Positions 56,060 to 64,000 of a stretch of DNA of 64,000 bases are shown here, piece by piece. Under the pieces are notes generated by a model. That model was not told where the DNA came from, made no database searches, and saw nothing but the letters and a program-made list of their open reading frames with translations. The stretch lies in NCBI GenBank assembly GCA_027257055.1, contig JAPVLO010000056.1, positions 3,472,001 to 3,536,000 on the forward strand, given 5' to 3'. The translations under genes were made by a program, and so were the position numbers. This DNA comes from Cephalopachus bancanus. Lineage: Eukaryota; Chordata; Mammalia; Primates; Tarsiidae. Within the stretch, counting starts at the first letter, position 1; every line of letters begins with the position of its first letter.

Positions 56060-56290
56060 TTTCTTCGCTGATCACCATGAGGTAGGTGGCACATGTACAA
56101 TCAGCCCCTTTTACAGACAGGAATACTCTAGAGGTGAGGGAATACAGAAAGATTTATGATGGACCACCCACTCTACGCTTTGGGGGAGGTCAGTGAACAA
56201 ACTAAAATCTCTATAACAGGCTCCAGGAGGAAGGAGAAGGGGACAGGCTGTTATGACAGAGGAGACACAAAGGAAGGCAGCAGACAGGGG
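56060..56290. repeat. MIR fragment (antisense) and old LINE fragment
   Basis: MIR 'gatcaccatgaggtaggtgg' and 'ccccttttacagacaggaat'. From 56141 'gtcagtgaacaaactaaaat' fits the L2-like family. Confidence 0.5.
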
Positions 56291-57374
56291 TGCCCACTAA
56301 ACACTGGACCCCATTATCTGAGACCCCTTTGACCCTCTAACATTCTGTCTCTGTGAAAAAGAACTTTCAAGTATGAAACTGATTTGGTCCTGGAATAAAG
56401 CCTTTTCCCACAGAACGTGTTTTCCAGAAAGAAAAGGTCTCAAAGGACCTGCTTGGCATGGCTGCCCTGCTGTTCCCCTTTGCTTGACCAGAACTAAGAT
56501 TCCTGTTAAGGCAACCGGAAGTGAAAAAGGAAACTCATCAGCCCCTTGATACTTCTCAGCCTCCCCAGCAAGCCAATCCCCTAGGACTCCCCACAGGTTA
56601 GAGGGAAGGGAGAAGCCCTTTTGAGGCTCAGCTTGAACCCATGAGCCTTCCAGAGTACTGAGAAAGCAAAACAGCAGCTCCATGGTGCCTCATTCTCATT
56701 CAGAAGGAGCCCTTCTTTTTCACAACATTGGTCTTTAAAGTAGATAGTCTAACTCACGCAGGCAGGAATCTGTGAGGCTCTGCCTGACTGCATGAGATGC
56801 ATAACCCCGATCTATAAACTGCCACTCCTGGAGGAGCATCTAGCTTCTTGTTCTCTCCCCAGCAGGGCCCATTTGACAGGGTAATGCATACAGGGTCCAG
56901 CGCTGCTCTGAGACTCCCCCTTTTCATATGTGGAAGACCCAACCTCACTGGCTATGGCTCACAGTCCAATCAGCTGTGGCTCTCACACGAATTTCTGGGT
57001 AGACTGTCCTAGCTGATCGGCAGTCTAATAGAAGAACTGAAGTGGCAGTTCCTGTCCTGGACAATGGCGTAATTAAAGTGGATTAACATAAACCGGATAT
57101 CAGCTCTGATCTTTCTGCCCTTTAATAACACAAGCTGGATATTGTGACCCTCAATTCAAAGTTCTCTCTAAGGTTTCTTTTGTACATTCCCATGAGCTTG
57201 GGCATATCTCTATTTACAGACGAAACAACTGACAGACCATTACTAGTTATTTCTTAAAAACTAAACGCTTCTCTGTCTCCTTCCATTTCTGATTCTCGGT
57301 ACCTAAGCTGCCAGGGTTTGGGAAATGGCTTAGCGTGGTTTTCTGTTCTAGTTGCACAATGACTTTTTAAATCT
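56291..57374. other. unassigned sequence
   Basis: A 128-codon minus-strand open frame (56297-56683) is one of the longest non-repeat frames in the window. It starts with ATG and a hydrophobic segment, but has no recognisable domain, no clear splice signal and no polyadenylation context, so I do not call it a gene. Confidence 0.3.
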
Positions 57375-57800
57375 CAGCACTTGCTTTGTCCCCATGATGT
57401 GTCTTATACCCCTGCCTGGTTTACTCTGTGCTATTTAATGCCACTGTACTTTTCTATAGAGGGTCCATTTCCTTTACTTACCTGGGTTATTCACTTAGCT
57501 AACTCCTATTCATCCCTCAAAATGTCACTCAAGAATCACAGTGTCCAGGACTCCCTCGCTCATACCTGATGTGACTTGTCTGTTTGGATGACCCTCCTTG
57601 GAGGCTCTGTAGCACTTTGGATTCCCTTTCATAACTTCTGTCACAGGGTCCTATCTTCATATGCCCATGTGTCTTTCTCCCAGTGACATCTCTAATCTTC
57701 TTGAGAACAGGGACTCTGCCTTACCTCTACCTGCCAGGAGGTTTCAGGCCCTGTGTATACTAAATGTTTCATAAATGTTTCTTTCATTGATTCATTTATC
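57375..57800 (+). repeat. L2 LINE 3' end, sense
   Basis: 'gctaactcctattcatccct', 'caaaatgtcactcaagaatc', 'tcttgagaacagggactctg' and 'ctaaatgtttcataaatgtt' run in L2 order. Confidence 0.8.
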
Positions 57801-58189
57801 TAGTAATTGATCAATAAGTTGACTGATTCCTTTTAGTTTCCCGGAGATATTTTATCTTCATTCAAGGTTCTCAATCGTTTTTCAAATAAAGTATCTGGAC
57901 AAAAGAAAAACCTCCAAGTAAGCACAGGTTACTCTGTTAAGTTTCTAGGTGTTTTACTCAGATCCAGCTACACTTGGCAGTCAGCTGCTGCAGAATAGCC
58001 AGCTTGGTGGCATGAGTGAATGCAATTATTCTTCACAGGACTGGTAATGAGCAGCATTGCCAATTGAATCCTTGGGTCTTTCAAGTCCCCCTTTCCGCAT
58101 ATTTCACCCTTCTTTCCAGGCCTGTACCTCCAAGGCACACAGGACTCATATCCTCAATGGGCTTCTCAGAATCTTGGGGCTCTGCTTCT
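57801..58189. other. unassigned sequence
   Basis: Nothing recognised. Confidence 0.3.
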
Positions 58190-58265
58190 AGCTTCCCAGC
58201 CAACTAGCTGTGTGACCTTGGATACATAATTTCCCCTGTCTGAACCTCGGTTTTTCTTAGGTGTC
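58190..58265 (+). repeat. MIR SINE fragment, sense
   Basis: 'aactagctgtgtgaccttgg' is a near-exact MIR core phrase. Confidence 0.75.
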
Positions 58266-58271
58266 AAATAG

Positions 58272-58672
58272 TGTCTTAGTCCATATGTGCTGCTACAATA
58301 CCTTAAACGGGGTACTTTATACATAATAAAAATTTATTTTTCATATTTCTAGAAGCTGAGAAGATCAGGCTGTCAGCGGATTCAGTTTCTGGTGAATACT
58401 TGCTCTCAGCTTCCCAGATGGTGCCTTCTTACTGTACTCTCACATGGAGGAAGAAAGGAATGGTGTGTTCCCATATGGTGGAAGAGATGGAGTGGCCACG
58501 AAGCTCTCTAAAACCTCTTTTATAAAGGTGCTAATCTTTTCCATGAGGGCAAGTCCCTTATGATCTAATCATTTCCCAGAAAGGTCTCACCTCTTAATAC
58601 CATTTATCTTGGGGTTTAAGTTCCAATATACAATTCTGAGAGGGACACATATATTCTATCCTCAGCAGGTAG
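58272..58672 (-). repeat. MaLR-type LTR, antisense
   Basis: 'gtcttagtccatatgtgctg', 'aaatttatttttcatatttc', 'cacatggaggaagaaaggaa', 'aatcatttcccagaaaggtc' and 'ctcttaataccatttatctt' follow the reversed order of this LTR group. Solo LTR. Confidence 0.7.
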
Positions 58673-58692
58673 GATAAAAAAAAATGACAATT

Positions 58693-58965
58693 GGCCAGGT
58701 GTGGTGGCTCAAGCCTGTAATTCCAGCACTTTGGGAGGCCGAGGTGAGAGGATTGCCTGAGCTCATAGGTTCAAGATCAGCCTGGGCAACTTGGCAAGAC
58801 CTCATCTCTACAATAAATCAAAAAAATAAGCTGGGTGTAGTAGTTCCAGCTCCATGGAAGGCTGAGGCAGAAGGATCACCTGAGTCCAGCAGGTTGAGAC
58901 TGTGGTGGCCATGAGTGATGGAGTGAGACTCCAACTCAAAAAAACCAAACAACAACAACAAAAAA
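58693..58965 (+). mobile_element. Alu SINE, lemur-type, right arm shortened
   Basis: 5' end 'ggccaggtgtggtggctcaa'. The right arm runs 'ggtggccatgagtgatggag', skipping about 25 bases that usually include the second 'gtgccactgcactccagcct'. Tail of CAA units. Confidence 0.93.
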
Positions 58966-59195
58966 CCTGACAAGTCTATCATTGAAGGTAGACTAAGAAG
59001 CTGGCTTCATGTGGAGAGGAAGTCTGGAAGAGTGGGTCACACTCGAATGTGCTATCAGAAACCAGATTCCAAGCTCATCTGCTGTCTTCAGTCCTATTAG
59101 CCTCTAAGGTTCTGGTTTTTTGTTCAGGACAAAAGTTATCTTTCTGAAGGGGCTGGCTGTAAATCAAAATGGATCATGGGTATAAGAGAGCCCAG
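58966..59195. other. unassigned sequence
   Basis: Nothing recognised. Confidence 0.3.
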
Positions 59196-59494
59196 GGCCG
59201 GGCTCCATGGCTCAGACTGTCATTCCAGCACTTTGGGAGGCCAAGGAGAGTGGACTGCCTGAGCCCATGGGTTCGAGACCAGCCCGGGCAACTTGGTGAG
59301 ACCTTGTCTCTACAATAAATCAAAAATTCACTGGGTGTGGTAGCATGTACCTGTGGTTTCGGCTACTTGGAAGATTGAGGCAGAAGGATCGCCAGAACCC
59401 AGCAGGTTGATGCTGCAGTGGCCATGAGTGTGCCACTGCATTCCAGGCTGGCTGATGGAGTGAGACTCCAACTCAAAAAAAAAAAAAGAGAGAG
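59196..59494 (+). mobile_element. Alu SINE, lemur-type
   Basis: Complete dimer with linker 'tctacaataaatcaaaaatt' and end 'gagactccaactcaaaaaaa'. Near-exact duplications flank it: 'agagagcccag' (59185-59195) and 'agagagctcag' (59495-59505), with a GA expansion at the 3' side. Confidence 0.95.
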
Positions 59495-59505
59495 AGAGAG
59501 CTCAG

Positions 59506-60054
59506 AAAACTCTGAAGCTCACCAGTTATTATGATCTCTCTCTAAAGCAAACCATCCACATCAGTGAGGGTGTTCTATGTGTGAAACCACCATTCATCAA
59601 AGTGCCTTCCAGGGACCTGGTTCTAAGAGATATTTATAGGAGTTAATGGGCAAAGGAGCAGGAAGAGTGAGATTTTGTAGTCAAATCAACTTGAGAAATA
59701 TGGGATGACAAAGGTAAAATTTTGTTTTTGTTTTGTTCTCCTGAGAGGACCTTGACCAGCTACCCTTCGTGCAATGCTAAAAACAAGAATTTTGGGCGGT
59801 AAGGTTTCTCAGTCCCTTTTTGCTACAGACCCCTTTTACTTTATAGAGCATTAAGTGAGCAAACTTCAGTAAATACTGCTCTAACCAAAGGAAAGATGTG
59901 CTATAAGAATTTTGGACACTGTTAAGGGATTCAGAGGAGATCTTGGGGGCAGGTGGGAGGTGCTTTCAGCATGCTTCAGTTTCTACCCCAACCCTTTGGG
60001 AAGACAGTCATAAGCTGTGGAATACTGAGGGGGGATCTGACTTGTCATCAGGAC
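59506..60054. other. unassigned sequence
   Basis: Nothing recognised. Confidence 0.3.
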
Positions 60055-60150
60055 CCATGGGTTGCAATCCTAGGTCTGCCACCAACTCCTTGTGTAACCC
60101 TGGACCGCTCAGCCACCCTGTTGGAGACTCAATGTGCCCATGTGTAAAAC
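60055..60150 (+). repeat. MIR SINE fragment, sense
   Basis: 'gggttgcaatcctaggtctg' and 'ccaccaactccttgtgtaac'. Confidence 0.55.
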
Positions 60151-60879
60151 ACAAGCCTGGATGGCAAGAACATCAAGACCTCCAGAAACCAGTCATGTAT
60201 GCTGGGATCACTGCAGCAAAGAGTCTGCTGAGAGGAAAGAAAAGGAGAAACAAGGCAGCATCCATATTTGATGCTGCAATAAGCCATAGCTGGGCCCAGT
60301 TCTCCAATAAGTGATTCAGAATCAGGTCGTTTGAAACTGAAGTTCTCCTGGTCATAGTGCCCCAGACAACAGAAACTGAAGTAAATATATGAGCAGCTGT
60401 ATGCAAGAAAACTGGTGGTGGGGGGGTGGGGTCCTTTCCTCCCAACATTCATCTTATTTCCTAACATGAGTAAGACATATAACTTAGCCAGCACTTCTTC
60501 CCATGCTGCCTATTTTCATATGTCCCCCTCCCCCATGTTCCCCAGCCCCATGTCCAAAGCATATCAGAACCCAAGGCAGTGGGGGTCAGTGTCTGGTGGC
60601 CTCATCCCCAAGGCTGCATTAATCTTGGACCACACAGTGAAAACGCTCAAGCTTGGTAGTCACAGCCAGGCTCTTGAAATACCAGATTTATCACATGCGG
60701 AAGTTGTTTCCAAAGTTTCACATTTGCATTTCCTACTGTGTTGGTGATAAATTGAAAGCATTAGCTGCAAAGCAAGTAAAACCCAGAGGCTGGACAGAAT
60801 TCAAATCTTCTTAATTCAACAAGTGCTTTCTGAACTGGTAGCTTCTCCACACAGAGCAGAAGGTAAGGGGACTTCCATT
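60151..60879. other. unassigned sequence
   Basis: Open frames of 90-123 codons overlap here on both strands but none has recognisable content. A G7/G4 run lies at 60420. Confidence 0.3.
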
Positions 60880-61080
60880 TATCAGAGTTATAACACCTAT
60901 GCATTACCTTCCCGACATAGATGTTCTCTTTAATCCTCACTGAAAGACATTTGGTGACACCATTTGACAGGTAAGGGGCCTAGAAAGTAACTTACTGAAA
61001 ATCACAAATAGGTAGGAAGATCCATAATTTGATACATTTATCTGTCTGATTCTCAAGTTTGAGCTTTTCACTAAAACCAA
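60880..61080 (-). repeat. MIR SINE, antisense
   Basis: 'gttctctttaatcctcactg', 'gacaccatttgacaggtaag' and 'ctgtctgattctcaagtttg'. Confidence 0.65.
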
Positions 61081-61324
61081 GTGGCCTTACCCATTATAAA
61101 TGACAAATAAGAGATGGCTGTGGCCCCTAGGGCTGATGTGGGTATGGGAAGTGACAGAGGACAGATGGGGCTGAATGTAGCAAGGGCACAGAATTGAGTC
61201 AGAAACTGCCTGTGTCTGCTTTGATCTCTGAGAAAACAACAAAACTAAACGCTTGTATATCTATATCTATTTTTAAGATAAGTTTAAAAATACATATATT
61301 GATCTTCTTTGTACTCCATGGAAC

Positions 61325-61900
61325 CACAGAACTGCAAGACTATAATCTCACAGACGGTCATACAGATCATCTTATCTTTTCTTTTTCTTTTAATTTTTTT
61401 ATATTAAAGATGTGGGGAACAATTCAGGGTTAGGTATACAAATATTCATTATGCAGGTATCCTTGTTGATGAGGTGTCGCCCTCCCAGGCAGATTCCCAC
61501 TACTGCCAATCCTGCTTCCCCGCTCTCCTCCCAGCAGTTTCCTGCTACTGCCAAACCTATTCTTATAGTATTACGATAATTGTTCAAGGTCCGCTTATGA
61601 GTGAGAACATGTGATACTCAGTTCTCTGTTTCTGTGAAAGATCATTCAGTATTATAGACTCTAAGTCCATCCAAGTTGCTGTAAAGTTCATGATTTTGTT
61701 CTTCTTTAGGGCTGCATAATATTCCATTGTGTATAAGTACCATATTTTTATCTTATCTAAATCCATCGTTTTACAGACAAGGAAAGGGGGCCTCAGATCC
61801 CTTAAATAACTTGCCTAAAGTCACACAGTCAAGCAACCACAAAAGTTGTCCTGGAATCTATATCCCTGCTTCTTAGTGTACCGCATAGCCCATCACGCTG
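61325..61900 (-). repeat. MIR-type SINE, antisense, split by an L1
   Basis: Before the L1: 'cagaactgcaagactataat' and 'acggtcatacagatcatctt'. After it: 'catcgttttacagacaagga', 'aacttgcctaaagtcacaca' and 'tgctt'-type ending. Confidence 0.7.
61378..61749 (-). mobile_element. L1 3' end, antisense, with target-site duplication
   Basis: Starts with a T-rich tail ('tttctttttcttttaatttt'), then reversed 3'UTR ('attcagggttaggtatacaa') and ORF2 end ('gtccgcttatgagtgagaac', 'agtccatccaagttgctgta'). Flanked by 'atcttatct' (61369-61377 and 61750-61758). The reading frame of the ORF2 end is open for 60 codons but truncated. Confidence 0.9.
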
Positions 61901-61943
61901 CTTCTCAGCCTTTCAACTGAGCCAAAGACAGTGAATGTTTCAT

Positions 61944-62125
61944 TTATATCCATCCATTCACCTAGTCATCATCCAACCAACACACCCATCTCACCTCCAT
62001 CTATTCATGCATCCACTCACCCATCCATTCATATATCTGTCCATCCACCTTCTCTATTACCCTCCACCCATTCCTCCATTTACCCATCCACCTCTCCATC
62101 CACTCAAACATCGTGTCATCCCTCC
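61944..62125. repeat. degenerate (CCAT)n minisatellite
   Basis: CCATC/CCATT/CACC units of changing phase. The plus strand is C-rich. Confidence 0.9.
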
Positions 62126-62149
62126 TTTGAGCCATCTTTAGTCAAGGGC

Positions 62150-62930
62150 CTACTCTAAGCCAAGGGCCTACTCTAGAATTTCCACCAGAAAGGGTGGACT
62201 TCTGGATGTAGAGAGGGCTGAGAAGGGCATCCCAAGGAAGAGAAAAGACTTGATCAAAGGCACAGAGATAGGGAAGCTAGGCCTGGGCTCAGGAAACAAT
62301 CAGTGAGCTGTGGTGATAGAGGACTGGGCTGGAAACAAATAGGTAGAGATACTGTTGTGACCCATGTCCTCAACTCTATGAGCAGTGGGGAGCCACTGAA
62401 GGTTTCTGAGCAGGAAGGCAATACAGTAAAGTCTGGGCTTTTTTTTTTTTGTATAAAGCAGATCATATTTATTTATATAATAGGTACAAAATTCAAAAGA
62501 TAAAACAGGATGTGTGGTACCAGGTCTCCCATCCATCCCAATCCTTTAACCACCCAGTTCCTCTCTCTGGCCTCAGTATCTCAGTCCTATTTTGTGTGTT
62601 TCCTTCCAGAGAGCCTTTGCTAATAGGAGGGCATTCCTTTTACCCTTTTACACAAATTATAGAATTCTGCTTTTTTACACTTCACTTTTTAACATGCTTT
62701 GTAGATTCTTCAATATCAGCCCATCAAGAACTGCTTTTTTTTATTAGTTGCATATTATTCCACTATAAGGATGCACCACGATAAGTCTGGGCTTTCAAGA
62801 CACTCAATTGGGTGGTAAAACTTGGGAAAGTTTGAAGGGGGCAAATCAGTTAAGAGGATAATGATTAAGGGATTCCTCTAGAAAAGAAAGAATAAATGAT
62901 AATTTAGCTAGGGTAGTGATGGTGAGAAAA
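62150..62930. repeat. ancient LINE remnant (L2-like family) split by an L1
   Basis: It begins with a tandem 'aagggcctactcta' (period 19, about 62143-62176). 'tgatcaaaggcacagagata', 'gtggggagccactgaaggtt' and, after the L1, 'aagaggataatgattaaggg' complete it. Confidence 0.5.
62441..62782 (-). mobile_element. L1 3' fragment, antisense, with target-site duplication
   Basis: 342 bases starting with a T run. 'atcagcccatcaagaactgc' and 'gcatattattccactataag' are the reversed 3'UTR of an older L1. The exact 12-mer 'aagtctgggctt' flanks it (62429-62440 and 62783-62794). It could be mistaken for a gene-derived retrocopy, but the phrases fit L1. Confidence 0.75.
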
Positions 62931-62974
62931 AAGTAAAGAGAAACATGTGAAAGATGCTGAAGAGACTGGTTCAA

Positions 62975-63045
62975 TGGGTGAGTGGATGATGGATGGGTGG
63001 GTGGATGGATGGATGGATAGATGGATGTATAGGTGGACTGACAGA
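62975..63045. repeat. (GGAT)n minisatellite
   Basis: 'gatggatggatggatagatg' and neighbours; it is the reverse complement type of the CCAT array 0.9 kb upstream. Confidence 0.92.
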
Positions 63046-63439
63046 TGAAGGAATGGTTACTTGTGCTTGGGCTGGGCCTCCTCCATAATGATATATCTCC
63101 CTTACTTTGAACTCCATCACCAGTGTGTGAAATTTGGGGTTTTTCCTTTCATGAGATCTCAGTAACAATAAGTAATTATAGACCTGGCAGCCACCCTTCA
63201 TTCCATGTTCTTGCTAGAGAGGCCAGAACATGGAAACTTTTCACTATCCCTCCCTGCATATCACCTTGAGATTTTTCTGTCAAAACCATCATTTCCCCTG
63301 CTCCTAGATCTTTCAAAGCCTCCCCATTGTTGATGTGGTGAAAAATGCATGATTTGTTCTGTCAACCATAATATTTACTGAACATTGTACTAAGAATATG
63401 ATATGAAGTCTGTGAAAAGCCTAAGCTTTGCTATAAGGC
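63046..63439. other. unassigned sequence
   Basis: Nothing recognised. Confidence 0.3.
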
Positions 63440-63640
63440 TTAATTTGATTTTAATCTGGCCAGACCAATTCTTAGACGTGTGTGTGATCTTGGGCAAATG
63501 AATTAACTGCATTCAAACTTACCTATAAAATGGTGTAACACTCTAATTTACAAGGATGCTAAGGGGATTAAATGAGCTAATACATAAAGTACCCAAGGTA
63601 TACTACTTTAGCCACACCAGTGTGTAATCTGGGACAGTGT
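63440..63640 (+). repeat. MIR SINE, sense
   Basis: 'gtgtgatcttgggcaaatga', 'cttacctataaaatggtgta' and 'ggggattaaatgagctaata'. Confidence 0.8.
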
Positions 63641-63732
63641 GTGTAAGTTGGGACAGTGGAGAAGTGGTGTCTGGTCAGAGGCAAGTACATAGATAGTTCC
63701 CATACAAGGTATTAAGTATGATGCTAGAGGGA

Positions 63733-63734
<2 letters not shown>

Positions 63735-63767
<33 letters not shown>

Positions 63768-63815
63768 ACACACACACACACATACACACATAATATATAT
63801 ATACATAAGATCTTT
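63735..63815. repeat. (CA)n then (TA)n microsatellite
   Basis: About 25 CA units with a CCA phase shift at 63766, then TAATATATATATATA. Confidence 0.95.
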
Positions 63816-64000
63816 TAATTCTTTTACAGGGAGTTCTTTTTAATACCTTCCTTCTCTTAAGAGTCACTGGCAGCCTGAGTTCCCTTAAATAGAGACTCTT
63901 GTAGTGGAATATTTTGTACATCTGAAAGGTTTACCATTCTCCTGCTCTAGCCACATTGTCTTTTATTGCAAATTCACAAATTGAGTGACCTTTTTCTCAA
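63816..64000. other. unassigned sequence
   Basis: Nothing recognised to the window end. Confidence 0.3.

Noticed and set aside
62441..62782. Second gene-derived processed retrocopy
   Set aside because: The phrases fit the reversed 3' end of an old L1, so it is listed as L1.
61944..63045. CRISPR-like repeat array
   Set aside because: The CCAT and GGAT units are contiguous microsatellite-type repeats without spacers.

Overview
The window reads as non-coding nuclear DNA of a primate, most likely a strepsirrhine (lemur or galago lineage). The main evidence is 14 full or near-full dimeric Alu elements. Thirteen share a non-human-type pattern: a middle linker with 'acaataaatcaaaaaatta', a right arm with 'ggtggccgtgagcgtgcc', and a 3' end reading 'gagactccaactc'. 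The rest of the repeat content is normal for a eutherian genome: many MIR and L2 remnants, old LTRs, old DNA-transposon remnants, 5'-truncated L1 3' ends and several dinucleotide arrays. Species and chromosome cannot be fixed by eye.

No protein-coding gene, rRNA or tRNA gene, CpG island or CRISPR array is supported. Open frames in all six frames are short and lie in Alus, CT/CA arrays or unassigned sequence. None shows a recognisable protein family or conserved domain. The window is therefore either intergenic or inside a long intron.

Layout. 1-7 kb: MIR and L2 remnants, a MIR inserted in a MIR, an L1 3' end with a possible 3' transduction, an MLT1-like LTR and a CT/CA array. 7-16 kb: an exon-like segment, an antisense 602 bp processed retrocopy with an 18 bp target-site duplication, an old medium-reiterated element, and CA and CT arrays. 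16-24 kb: Alu, unique blocks that may be conserved regulatory DNA (17.5-17.8 and 20.9-21.6 kb), and an L2 split by an AluJ. 24-34 kb: L1, a MIR split by an Alu, MER5A-like and other hAT-like remnants, an Alu inside an old LINE, an MaLR-like LTR, and an L1 inside an L2. 34-45 kb: AT-rich unique sequence including a candidate regulatory block at 36.2-36.7 kb, three Alus and an L2. 45-55 kb: an MLT1-like LTR, an L1 end with a G-rich tandem repeat, an Alu with a duplicated right-arm segment, a diverged local duplication (50.8-51.1 and 52.1-52.5 kb) and candidate regulatory blocks. 55-64 kb: L2, an antisense MaLR-like LTR, two Alus, two antisense L1 insertions with target-site duplications, and two facing CCAT/ATGG arrays.

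No new coded biological system is visible. The best leads are the unidentified retrocopy, the local duplication, four exon-like segments bounded by good splice signals, and the blocks of repeat-free AT-rich sequence. Repeat family names come from recalled consensus patterns, not from a database search, and edges of old elements are approximate to about 10-30 bases.
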